In this document: one piece after another, positions 41,795-51,148 of the stretch
How the letters are laid out: the number at the start of each line of letters is the position of its first letter
Numbering within the stretch: the first letter of the stretch is position 1
Assembly (NCBI GenBank): GCA_030038355.1
Contig: JASHPB010000023.1
Coordinates: forward strand, 1 to 64,000
DNA: 64,000 nt
Reading direction: 5' to 3'
Origin: Candidatus Binataceae bacterium
GTDB lineage: Bacteria; Desulfobacterota; Binatia; Binatales; Binataceae
Notes under the pieces: model-generated
Database searches by the model: none
What the model was told of the DNA's origin: nothing
Seen by the model: the letters and a program-made list of their open reading frames with translations, nothing else
Position numbers and translations under genes: made by a program

Positions 41795-43928
41795 TCAGCT
41801 TTCCGGCACGGAGTGATGCGGCGGGACGACGAGGGCGACGGAGCAACGCGCCCCTCGCAACACCTCGCGCACCCGCGGACCGAAGTAGATCCGTTGTTCC
41901 GACGAGCGGAACAAGACACCCATCACCAGCAGATCGTAGTCGCCATTGTGCGCGGCTTTGAGAATCACGCTCTCGGGTTTGCGTCCGGTGCCTAGCAGCG
42001 TTTCGATCGACACGCCCAACTCGTCGCCGAGCTTGCAAACTTCCTCGACGAATTCCTCGCCGTCCTCCATGTCAGCGCGGCTCGGAAACGAGAGCAGCGC
42101 GCCTTCGTGCACATAAAGCGCAGTGACGCGCGATTTGAACACCTGCGCGTATTGCATCGCCACCGTCGCACCAAGGCGCGAGAACGACGCACCCGTGATC
42201 GGAGTCAGCAGGCGCATGAAGGGCGCCTTCGCACGGCCCCCGCGGACGATCACCACCGGAGCGCGTGCAACGTTAACCAACTGCCGCAGCATGTCGCCGC
42301 CGATCACTTCTTTGCCAGCGAGTTCCGAGGCGCCGACGAAGATCGCGTCGTAACCGCGCTGGGTCTCCTGCGCGACCGCGTCGATAATCGTCTCACCAGT
42401 GGCAGTGCGTTGATGAAGGTGGGCCGCGCCGCCAAATTTTGCCACTTCTTCGAGCTGCGCAAACTCCTTGTTGAAGTCGTCGTTGCGTCGGTTGGCGCCG
42501 GCCGCATAAGCGCGAAAGATCGTGATACTGGCGTCGTGATGATTCGCGAGCGCAGCCGCCATGTGCGTTGCAAGAGAAGAATGCGGCCCGCCACCGCTCA
42601 GCACCAGCAGCTTGGCGCCCTGGGCCTTTATTTCCAGCCGCTTCAGGAGGCGCTCGCGCTCGAGCCGCTCGGCGTCGCTCGGCCGCTCCTCGACCTCGGA
42701 CAGCGACCAGCTGAGCAGCCCCGGTGTGATCACTGAAGTCACGATCGCGACCAGGATAACGAGCGTGTACATCTGCGGCGTCAGCACACCAAGGCTGAGT
42801 CCGATGAGCGCGGCGACGAGTTCCATTCCGCCGCGCGCGTTCATCCCAACCGCAACGGCCAAAGCCTCGCGTCACCTGAGCCCGCCGAGCAGCCGCCCGC
42901 ACCGGCTCCGACGAACTTGGCGCCGCATGCGATCGCCAGCACGCTGGCCGGAAGCAAGGGGTTGCTGAGCGTTGAGACGTCGGCCTGGAGGCCGGAATAA
43001 GCGAAAAAGATCGGCGCCAGAAAACCAAGGGTCAGTGCCTCGAGGCCATCGCGATCCTGCTTTCGCACGCGCGCCGAGCCGTTGCCGAGCATCGCACCCG
43101 CGATGAAAGCGCCGAACACTGCGTGTACGCCGATCGCCTGCGTCACGATCGCGCAGCCGAGCGCGGTTATGATCATCGCGCTCAGCTTGCCGTGCTCGAC
43201 GTACGTGCGATCGTCGACCCAGCGCAGGATCCGCGCCATCAGGCGATAGCCCGCGAAGTAGCAGAAGGCGATAAACGCCGCGGCTGATCCGACCAGAATC
43301 ACGAAAGAGAGCGCATTCACCGCGCCGCGCCGGGCGAGACCGGCCACCAGCGACAACAGCAGCCATCCGCTGGTGTCATCGACGATCCCGGCTGCGAGAA
43401 TCAGTAATCCGAGATCGCGGTGCAGGAGTCCGAGGTCGATAAGAATCTTTGCGATCACCGGCACCCCAGAAATCGCAACTGCCACCGCCATGAAGAGTGC
43501 GAATATCAGACGCTGATTCGGCGCCGCGAGATAGTGTGCCGGCAACCAGAACCTGAGCCCTAAGCCGCACGCGAACGGAATTACCATCCCGAACCCGGAG
43601 ACCAGCACCGCGGTGCGGCCCATGCCGCCAAGGATGCTGAGGTCCGTCTCGAGCCCGATGTACAAGAGCAGCATGATTACGCCGAGCCATGCGAGCGCCT
43701 CTACGAGGTGAGCGACGGCCTGATCGTGCGGAAAGACGCGTGTATAAACTGCTGGCGCGAGACGACCGAACACGGAAGGTCCCAGAAGAACGCCTGCTAG
43801 TAGCTCGCCGATCACCGGCGCCTGCCCAAATCGCTTGGCGAGGTCGGCCAGGGGGCGCGCGTCGCCAACAGCAGGACGGCGATCTCGAGCAGAAAGCGGA
43901 GAATTTGAATTTCGGAAAGGGGTGTCAA
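41795..43928 (-). pseudogene. Cation/proton antiporter with C-terminal Usp domain, two frameshifts
   Basis: Three frames together give a complete KefB/NhaP-type antiporter. The first is LTPLSEIQILRFLLEIAVLLLATRA from a TTG at 43928. The second is ADLAKRFGQAPVIGELLAGVLLGPSVFG through IACGAKFVG. The third is REALAVAVGMNARGGMELVAALIG, a Usp-like cytosolic domain and the end at 41795. The frame changes fall at a run of five G at 43851-43855 and near 42868-42874. Both behave as single-base deletions, because adding one base restores the family spacing. Either the gene is recently dead or these are sequence errors; the rest is intact and uses normal codons. Confidence 0.7.
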
Positions 43929-44088
43929 TCAGTCGCCGCCGCGCGATTCGGACGATGCACCGAAATCGTCGTCGCGATTCCTGAAATGCTAGCGACGCCG
44001 CAAAGTGGCAACCAACCGAGCGCCTCGGCGCGCATCGGTTGACTTCACGATGCGCTCTGCCGGCGAAAAAGAAACGGAGATACGCTGG

Positions 44089-44451
44089 CTATTCAGGCAT
44101 TGTTCTGAGCTTGGTGGGAAATCGATAACCGTCGGCGACGGACTCAGTCCCAATCTTGAACTCAGCCTTGAAGTGCCGGCCGTCCCGATGCATCACTGAT
44201 AAGACCAGCGGGCGATCGAGAAGCCGGCCCTGGCCCGACTCGAGGAATCGTTTGAGGCCCTCTTCGTGCGCCTCACGATTCTCCTCAGGGATGATCAGCG
44301 CGGAGAGTTTACGCCCCATCGCCTCGGAACGCGGCCATCCGAAAGCTGATTCCGCCGGCGGATGCCATTCGACGATGAAGCCGCCGCCGTTCATCACGAA
44401 CGCAACCGGCGATTGATCTATCACGTCGGATGATTTGCAAGCGTCACTCAT
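44089..44451 (-). CDS. Stand-alone PAS-domain protein
   Basis: A 120-residue single PAS fold: SPVAFVMNGGGFIVEWHPPAESAFGWPRSEAMGRKLSALIIPEENR, then a second half LSVMHRDGRHFKAEFKIG. There is no output domain, so it may be an adaptor or ligand sensor working with other proteins. It is near the antiporter and divergent from the VWFA gene. Confidence 0.8.
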   Translation of the reverse strand: MSDACKSSDVIDQSPVAFVMNGGGFIVEWHPPAESAFGWPRSEAMGRKLSALIIPEENREAHEEGLKRFLESGQGRLLDRPLVLSVMHRDGRHFKAEFKIGTESVADGYRFPTKLRTMPE

Positions 44452-44661
44452 CGAAACTCCTCGATGATCCTAGGCTTTGCTGCTCCGCGGCTCAAATCCA
44501 GATCCGCTTGAAACATCAATCCGCCGAATTCGTAGGATGAGATGTGCGGCTATGCTTGAGCTGCGTCTTTGCCGAGTTGTGCTTGCCCGAACGCTTGTCA
44601 AATAGGATCATGTCTTTAGAGCCTTTTCGGGCTCACGCGGGAATTGCTGTTGTTAACATCA

Positions 44662-45828
44662 ATGGAGCGAACCAGGCATTTTAAACCGGCAATTGCCGCC
44701 CTCGTCTGCGTCTTGGCGATCGTCTCGACGGCAGCAATCGCCGCGGCGCAGCAGGGCGACTCCAATGCGCCGTCGCTCGTGCTCCCGCAACGGCAGGGCT
44801 CAGGAGGCTCGACGCTCGAATTGCCCTCGATGCCGCAGCAGCAGAGCTCACCTCCGCCGAGTCTCCAGATTCCACCGCAGGTTCCTCAGGCCGGCGGGGA
44901 GTTGACGATTCCTTCGCGCGAGCTTCGCGAGCAGCCGGGCTACGAGCAGGTGCAAGTGACGGTGACCGATCCGAACGGCACTTACGTAACGAACCTTCAG
45001 AAGGGCGACTTCAAGCTTTACCTCGACGGGCAACAGCGGCCGATCGAGTTTTTCCGCCAGGACACCAATACTCCCGTCAGCGTTGGAATTCTGGTCGATA
45101 CTTCCGGCAGCATGGCGCCCAAACTGAACCAGGGGCGTGCCGCGATCGCGGAATTCTTGCGCGATCTCAACGATCGTGACGACGTCTTTCTGTTCGCATT
45201 TTCGGCGCATCCGTTTCTGCTGCAGCCGTTCACGATGAATCATGAACTCGTGATGCGCCGGCTCGAACTGCTGCATGCATACGGCCAGACCGCCCTCTTC
45301 GACGTGATCATGCAGGGCCTGATGATGGTGCAGCGCGGACGCTACGATAAGAAGGCGCTGCTGGTGATCACCGACGGAATGGACAACGCAAGCTCGGCAA
45401 CGCTTGCCGAAGTGGTCGGCGAAGCGCGCCGGATGGGCGTGCTGGTCTACTCGATCGGCATCGGCGATCCGAACGCGAGTGGCAGCGGATTCAGCTTCGC
45501 GATCGGTCCGTTCACGCTGCCCAGCATGGGCGATATCGAGCGAGTCGACGCGCAGACCCTGCACACACTTTCGACGGAGACTGGCGCGAAGACCTACGTC
45601 ATCAGGCAGGTCGGCGACGGCGAGCAACTGCGGAACGCCTGCGAATCGATCAGCCTCGAGCTGCGTGAGCAGTACACGATCGGGTTCGTCGCGCCGGATG
45701 CGTCCGCCGGCGGCTACCGCGGCGTTCGTGTCGATGTGCCGGGTAGTGCCGGCGCGAGCGTACGCGTGCGCAAAGGAATCGAGGTAGGCCCGCATTCGGA
45801 GTCGGCGTACAACGCCGGCGTGCCGTAA
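44662..45828 (+). CDS. Exported VWFA-domain protein (acidobacterial VWFA-related type)
   Basis: About 388 residues. It has a signal peptide (IAALVCVLAIVSTAAIAAAQQ) and a Pro/Gln/Ser-rich linker (~25-95). A VWA domain follows with the MIDAS motif ILVDTSGSMAPKL and later VITDGMDNASSATLAEV. VQVTVTDPNGTYVTNLQKGDFKLYLDG before it is the typical N-terminal half of VWFA-related proteins. It probably binds metal and protein partners in the periplasm. A TTG at 44644 is an alternative start. Confidence 0.82.
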   Translation: MERTRHFKPAIAALVCVLAIVSTAAIAAAQQGDSNAPSLVLPQRQGSGGSTLELPSMPQQQSSPPPSLQIPPQVPQAGGELTIPSRELREQPGYEQVQVTVTDPNGTYVTNLQKGDFKLYLDGQQRPIEFFRQDTNTPVSVGILVDTSGSMAPKLNQGRAAIAEFLRDLNDRDDVFLFAFSAHPFLLQPFTMNHELVMRRLELLHAYGQTALFDVIMQGLMMVQRGRYDKKALLVITDGMDNASSATLAEVVGEARRMGVLVYSIGIGDPNASGSGFSFAIGPFTLPSMGDIERVDAQTLHTLSTETGAKTYVIRQVGDGEQLRNACESISLELREQYTIGFVAPDASAGGYRGVRVDVPGSAGASVRVRKGIEVGPHSESAYNAGVP

Positions 45829-45843
45829 GAATCGCTCTTCGCG

Positions 45844-46986
45844 CTATTGCGCGTTCGCGTTGGATTGGAGCGGACGGACGATCTCACCGTCGCGCGCCGC
45901 CTGTCCAAGGTTGAGCGCCACCTTCTCGTCGCCGTTCAGACCCTTGACCACCTGGCAGTTGATCCCGTCATCGTAGCCGATCGCCACCTCGACCAGCTTG
46001 ATTCGATCGCCGTTGATCACCGGCACATAGATCTTGTTGTTTTCGAATACCAGCGCCTCGTCTGGGACGAGCGGCGCGGCCGAGTTCCCTTTCAGCGTGA
46101 TCCTCATGTGCGCGAACATCCCGGGCAGCAGCAACAGGTCCTGGTTTGGCAGATCGACCTCGACCAGCATCGTGCGCGTCTGTTGCATGAGTGCCTGGGG
46201 ATGACGCGTGACGCTGCCCGAGAACTGTTGCCGGGGTAACTGGGAGACTGTGATTTCTGCCGAGTCGCCGTCGTGGATGAATGCGGCGTCATCCTGCGGC
46301 ATCTGCACATAAACTCGGACCGGCTGCAGCGTCGCCATCGAAAAAATCGGCGGGCTCGCCGTTGCTGCCGCGGTCTGCAGCGCAACCAGCGCGCCGGGAT
46401 CGAGGTTGCGTGCGGTGATTACGCCGTCGTAGGGGGCTAGCACACGCTCGTATGCCTGCTGCGCCTTGAGCGAGAGCCAATAGGCGTGAGCTTCTTCCAT
46501 CGAGGCCTTGGTTTGATCGGCGGTTTGCTGTGGCACGACGGCCTGATGGACCAGTTGCTGGTAGCGGCGGTTGGTGATCGCGTTTATCTGATACGTGGCA
46601 TACGAGTCGTTCACTTGGTGATCGAGTTCCGGGGATACGATCGTGGCAAGAAGCTGATTCTTCTTGACGCGATCGCCCTTGTCGACCAGCATCTTGTCCA
46701 CATAGCCCGCGACCTTGGCGTAGATCGGACTCTCGAAGTAGCCGTGAACGTCGCCGGGGTAGGTGATGGTTCGAGTGAGCGGCTCGCGCGAGACGGGGAC
46801 GACGACCACGACCGGACCTTCGCGCGCTTGTTGCTCGAGAGCGTTGGTCTGATGCGAGACCCAGATATCACGCGCGAGCACGAGCCCGCCGAGCGCGCAC
46901 AGCACGACTACGACGGCGCCGATCCAGACCGCGAAGAACATCGGGCCGGATCGCACGGGTTTCGACACTGGATTCTCAGCCATCAC
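45844..46986 (-). CDS. RND efflux periplasmic adaptor (membrane fusion protein)
   Basis: A 380-residue MFP. It has an N-terminal membrane anchor (FFAVWIGAVVVVLCALGGLVLA), lipoyl halves (YAKVAGYVDKMLVDKGDRVKKNQLLATI and RVLAPYDGVITARNLDPGALV), a coiled-coil hairpin between them, and a beta-barrel domain (RVYVQMPQDDAAFI). It links the inner-membrane RND pump to an outer-membrane channel. The pump gene is transcribed just upstream (stop at 47021, adaptor start at 46986). No TolC-type gene is nearby. Confidence 0.9.
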   Translation of the reverse strand: MMAENPVSKPVRSGPMFFAVWIGAVVVVLCALGGLVLARDIWVSHQTNALEQQAREGPVVVVVPVSREPLTRTITYPGDVHGYFESPIYAKVAGYVDKMLVDKGDRVKKNQLLATIVSPELDHQVNDSYATYQINAITNRRYQQLVHQAVVPQQTADQTKASMEEAHAYWLSLKAQQAYERVLAPYDGVITARNLDPGALVALQTAAATASPPIFSMATLQPVRVYVQMPQDDAAFIHDGDSAEITVSQLPRQQFSGSVTRHPQALMQQTRTMLVEVDLPNQDLLLLPGMFAHMRITLKGNSAAPLVPDEALVFENNKIYVPVINGDRIKLVEVAIGYDDGINCQVVKGLNGDEKVALNLGQAARDGEIVRPLQSNANAQ

Positions 46987-47020
46987 TTACTCAGCCAATT
47001 CGCGCCTTACGCTCGCGCCG

Positions 47021-50000
47021 TCAATCCTTCTCCGCCACGGCGACGAGCGCCGCTATCGTCGCGTCGCGCTGGCGCTTGCCGAGTCGCTGATGCGAGAACA
47101 GCGAGTACACGGCAGGCACGACAACCAGCGTCATTAAAGTCGCCGCGATCAGCCCTCCGATCACCGCCCGTCCGAGCGGCGCGTTCTGCTCACCACCCGC
47201 TCCCAGAGCCAGCGACATCGGCAGCATGCCTAGAATCATGGCGAGCGCGGTCATGATCACCGGCCGCATGCGCGTGATTCCCGCCTGGATCGCGGCGCTC
47301 ACCGCATCGTGACCTTGCTCGCGGAGATCGTTGGCGAAAGTTATCAGCAGGTTGCCGTTGGCGACGCCGACGCCGACTGCCATGATCGCGCCCATCATCG
47401 ACTCGACGTTGAGCGTCGTACGCGTCGCCACCAGCATCCAGAGCACACCGGCGAGCGCGCCCGGCACCGCCATCATGATGATCAGCGGATCGAGCCACGA
47501 CTGGAAGTTGGTTGCCATCAGCAGGTAGACGAGCACGATCGCGAGCAGCAGTCCGCTGCCCATGCTGGCAAACGACGTGCGCATCGCATCGGCCTCGCCG
47601 CGTATTGTGATCGTCGTTCCCGGCGGAAGACTCTTCAGCGCGTCGACCTTACGCTGCACGGCGGCGGCAACCGCGCCGAGATCGCGGCCCTCGACGTCGC
47701 AGTTCACGTCGACCACGCGCTGGACTGTGTAATGATCGATGCTCTGCGGCTGAACCTCATGCGAGATCTCGGCAAGGTTGCTGAGAAATTGCGCCGAGCT
47801 GCCGTCGGTGCTGACACCAGGCGTGATTGGCGTGCGGCCTATTGCCTGCACCGAGTTCACCAGATGCTGCAGCGTCTGCACGGCGACGCTGTAACTCACG
47901 CCGTTGCGCACATCGAGCCACTGGTTGGGCGAAGTCACGACGCTCGATGCGAGCGAGGTCAGGATGCTGTTGGTGATGTTGTACTGGGTGATGCCCTGCT
48001 CGAGGGCCTTCTCGCGATCGACCCTCACGCGGAGGGTGGGGTAGTCGAGCACCTGCTGGACGCGGATATCCGCGGCGCCGGGAATCGTCGCGATCTCGTC
48101 CTGGAGCTGTTCGGCGATGCGAAAGTCGCTATCGAGATCACGGCCGACGATCTGCACGTCGATCGGCGCTGACAGGCCGAAGCTCAGGACCTGGCTGATG
48201 ATATCGGCGGCCTGCGTGTAGATGATCACGTCGGGAAAATCCCGATGCACCGCCGTGCGAATCTGGTCGATATACATGTCGCTCGAATGATGCTTCGGCG
48301 TGAGCTGGATCTGCAGGTCGGCATCCTGCGGTCCGATACTGTCGGTCTGGTAGAAGAGCAGCGCCCAGTAAACCGGTAATCCGATGTGGTCGGTCATCAC
48401 AGAGAGCTCGTCGCGCGGAATGATCTGGCGAATCGTGCGTTCGATGCCGTCGAGGATGCGCGAGCTCTGCTCGATGCGCGTGCCGACCGGTACGCGGACA
48501 TGGAGCCTGATCATGCCCGTATCGACATGCGGAAAGAAATCTTCGCCTGCGACGCCAACGAGTCCCATCGATGCGACGATGATCACAGCGATGCAGATCA
48601 GCACCAGCGCGCGATGCGCCATCACGCGCGCGAGCAGGTTGCCGTAGCGATCGCGCTGGCGCTCGAACCATTGTTCGAATCTATCGGTGACACGCCCCAA
48701 CCATCCACCGACCGCATGGCCCTCGGGCTCCTCGGCGAGCAGGTTGATCGCCATGCTCGGCACGAGAGTGCGCGACAGCAGGTACGACGTGAGCATCGCG
48801 TACACGACTGCGAGCGCAAGCGGCGTGAACAGGAACTTCGCGACGCCGGTCAGGGCGATGACTGGCGAGAACACGATGCAGATCGAAAGCGTGCCGACGA
48901 AAGCCGGTACCGCGATTTGCCGTGCGCCATCCAGGATCGCGACACCGAGCGATTTGCCGGTTGCGTGATTGCGATGGATGTTCTCGACTTCGACCGTGGC
49001 ATCGTCGACGAGCATGCCAATCGCGAGGGCGAGACCGCCGAGCGTCATGATGTTGATCGTTTGGCCGGTCAGCTTGAGCCCGACGATCGAAGTGAGAATC
49101 GCCAGTGGAATGGACGTGACCACGATCAGCGTGCTGCGGAGCGAGCCGAGAAACAGCAGCACCATCAGCGCGACGAGCACCGCCGCAATCACGCCCTCCT
49201 GCACGACATCCTTCAGTGATTCCCGCACGAACACTGATTGATCGAAGGCAAGTTTCGCGTTCAGGCCTTTGGGCGCGATCGCGAGCATCCGCGGGATCAC
49301 TTTGCGCGTCATGTCGACGACCGTCAGCGTCGATGCCGCGGGATGCTTGAGAATCAGCAGGTAGGTGGCGAGCTGGCCATTGACGCGCACCACGTCGGTC
49401 TGCACGGCGCTGCTGTCGCTCACGCGCGCGATGTCGCCCATGTAAACGGGCGCGCCGTTCACCACCTTGATCGGCAGCCGGTTGAGCTCGGCAATCGTGC
49501 GCGGGCTGCCGTTCATCACGACGTTGTAGTCGAGGTTGCCGATCTTGGCGTCGCCGCCGGGGATAATCACGTTTTGAGCCTGGGTCGCGTTAACCACGTC
49601 CTGCGGCGACACGCCCCGCGAGTACATCGCTGCCGGATCGATATTGATCATCACCTGGCGCTGCGCGCCGCCGAACGGCGCCGGCGTCGAGAGGCCAGGA
49701 ATCGTGAAAAGGAAGAGGCGCGCAAAGTTGTAGCCGAAGTCGTAGACGCGGCTCTGCGCGAGCGTTTCGCTCGACAGCACGAGGAACGCAACCGGCACGT
49801 TGGTCGCGTTGTAGTCGATGACGCTCGGCGGGTTGATGCCGGGCGGCAGGATATTCTTGATTGCCTCGGAGACGGAAGTGAGCTGCGCAATCGCGAGTCC
49901 CGTGTCGGCGCCGGGCTGGAAATAGAACTTGAGGAGCCCGATGCCGTTGAGCGAGAGCGACTCGATATGGTCGACGCCGTTAACCGTGGTCGATGACGCG

Positions 50001-50206
50001 CGCTCGCTGATACTGACGACGCGCTGCTCCATCTCCTCGGCTGACAGCCCAGGGTAATTCCACACCAGGTCGACGACCGGAATGTTGATGGCGGGGAAGA
50101 TGTCGAAGTTCATGCTGAACAGCGACACTATCCCGAGCAGCAGCATCAGCGCCGCCATCACAGCGACAGTAACTGGGCGGCGCAGCGCTAGTTGAACAAT
50201 CCACAT
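47021..50206 (-). CDS. RND multidrug/metabolite efflux transporter
   Basis: A 1061-residue AcrB/MdtB-like proton antiporter. It has twelve TM helices with the proton-relay pair LALAIGMLVDDATVEVENIHRN (Asp-Asp in TM4). There are two large periplasmic loops (about 35-335 and 560-870), and the C-terminal half repeats the TM pattern (SGLLLAIVLVYLLMATNFQSWLDPLIIM and GVGVANGNLLI). It exports drugs, lipophilic compounds or metals; which one cannot be told. It forms an operon with the adaptor 34 nt downstream. Confidence 0.95.
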   Translation of the reverse strand: MWIVQLALRRPVTVAVMAALMLLLGIVSLFSMNFDIFPAINIPVVDLVWNYPGLSAEEMEQRVVSISERASSTTVNGVDHIESLSLNGIGLLKFYFQPGADTGLAIAQLTSVSEAIKNILPPGINPPSVIDYNATNVPVAFLVLSSETLAQSRVYDFGYNFARLFLFTIPGLSTPAPFGGAQRQVMINIDPAAMYSRGVSPQDVVNATQAQNVIIPGGDAKIGNLDYNVVMNGSPRTIAELNRLPIKVVNGAPVYMGDIARVSDSSAVQTDVVRVNGQLATYLLILKHPAASTLTVVDMTRKVIPRMLAIAPKGLNAKLAFDQSVFVRESLKDVVQEGVIAAVLVALMVLLFLGSLRSTLIVVTSIPLAILTSIVGLKLTGQTINIMTLGGLALAIGMLVDDATVEVENIHRNHATGKSLGVAILDGARQIAVPAFVGTLSICIVFSPVIALTGVAKFLFTPLALAVVYAMLTSYLLSRTLVPSMAINLLAEEPEGHAVGGWLGRVTDRFEQWFERQRDRYGNLLARVMAHRALVLICIAVIIVASMGLVGVAGEDFFPHVDTGMIRLHVRVPVGTRIEQSSRILDGIERTIRQIIPRDELSVMTDHIGLPVYWALLFYQTDSIGPQDADLQIQLTPKHHSSDMYIDQIRTAVHRDFPDVIIYTQAADIISQVLSFGLSAPIDVQIVGRDLDSDFRIAEQLQDEIATIPGAADIRVQQVLDYPTLRVRVDREKALEQGITQYNITNSILTSLASSVVTSPNQWLDVRNGVSYSVAVQTLQHLVNSVQAIGRTPITPGVSTDGSSAQFLSNLAEISHEVQPQSIDHYTVQRVVDVNCDVEGRDLGAVAAAVQRKVDALKSLPPGTTITIRGEADAMRTSFASMGSGLLLAIVLVYLLMATNFQSWLDPLIIMMAVPGALAGVLWMLVATRTTLNVESMMGAIMAVGVGVANGNLLITFANDLREQGHDAVSAAIQAGITRMRPVIMTALAMILGMLPMSLALGAGGEQNAPLGRAVIGGLIAATLMTLVVVPAVYSLFSHQRLGKRQRDATIAALVAVAEKD

Positions 50207-50336
50207 TCCGGGCCCGCTCCCAACGCGCGGTCGAGACTGCTAACGGGTTTCGCTGGTTCAGATCGTAAAGCGATGCGTTAAGGAGTCAACCGAGTCGGTG
50301 CGCAAGTGTCAGCGCGATCGAGCCAACTCCTGCCGG

Positions 50337-50993
50337 TCAGCGCTTTTCAACTTTCTGGCCTTGGCTGGTAAACGGGGAAACGAAGGCGCGGCCCGGATCC
50401 GGCAGCAGGTTAAGAAACTTCATCTCGGCAAAGTCGCCCGCAATCTGCACGCCGGAGAAGGTCGCGTTGTCGACGCGAATGCGGCGAAAGTTCTCAAGTC
50501 CGAGGCCCATGTAATGGCAGAGCACGGTGCGGATGATGTCGCCATGGGAGACGAAGAGGATTCGCCGGCCCTGGTGGGCTGCAATCGCGCGTTGCACAGC
50601 CTCGACGCCTCGCGCCTGCACTTGATACATCGTCTCGCCGCCCGGGGTCGGGACCTCGAGCGGCTTGACGCGGTAGCGGGCGTAGTCGGGATCGTTGACC
50701 AGTTGGTCGTAAACCATCCCCTCCCAGCGGCCATAACGCACTTCGCAAAGTTCCCCGTCGATCGTAATCGGGATACCGCCGATGCCCGCTGCGATGATTT
50801 CGGCCGACTGCTTCGCGCGGTTGAGCGGACTCGAGACGATGATCTCGGGTGCAATCAGCCGCGCGAATGGAACCGCCTTCTCGACCTGCGCGCGGCCATC
50901 GGCGTCGAGGTCGATTTGATTCTGACCCATCACGCGGCCTTCCCGATTCCACGCGGTCTCGCCGTGCCGCATGAACAGCGCAATTCCTTTCAT
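50337..50993 (-). CDS. Histidine phosphatase (phosphoglycerate mutase-like / CobC-type)
   Basis: About 218 residues from ATG 50993: MKGIALFMRHGETAWNREGR holds the phosphohistidine RHGE motif. ARLIAPEIIVSSPLNRAKQSAEII and EVRYGRWEGMVYDQL (catalytic Glu) follow. ILFVSHGDIIRTVLCHYMG contains the second catalytic His. It is a dPGM/alpha-ribazole phosphatase-like phosphatase of unknown substrate. A longer in-frame start at 51044 with GAGGA upstream (MALGPFYVAQKL...) cannot be excluded. Confidence 0.85.
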   Translation of the reverse strand: MKGIALFMRHGETAWNREGRVMGQNQIDLDADGRAQVEKAVPFARLIAPEIIVSSPLNRAKQSAEIIAAGIGGIPITIDGELCEVRYGRWEGMVYDQLVNDPDYARYRVKPLEVPTPGGETMYQVQARGVEAVQRAIAAHQGRRILFVSHGDIIRTVLCHYMGLGLENFRRIRVDNATFSGVQIAGDFAEMKFLNLLPDPGRAFVSPFTSQGQKVEKR

Positions 50994-51085
50994 GCCGGTT
51001 CCCTGCTCGAGTTTCTGCGCGACGTAAAATGGTCCAAGCGCCATGCCTTGAAATCCTCGCCGCCTGATGATTCCAGAAAGCGGGC

Positions 51086-51111
51086 GGCGGACGCTATCGC
51101 GAGCGTCCGCC
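51086..51111. terminator. GC-rich hairpin (10-bp perfect stem)
   Basis: GGCGGACGCT-atcgcg-AGCGTCCGCC lies in the gap between moeB and the histidine phosphatase gene. It is very stable as RNA, but there is no clear T-run after it on the minus strand. It resembles the element at 57028-57049 and may be a repeated extragenic palindrome. Confidence 0.45.
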
Positions 51112-51148
51112 GTGTTCTAGCAGGATTTGTTTCGGGTTGTGAGCGTTA

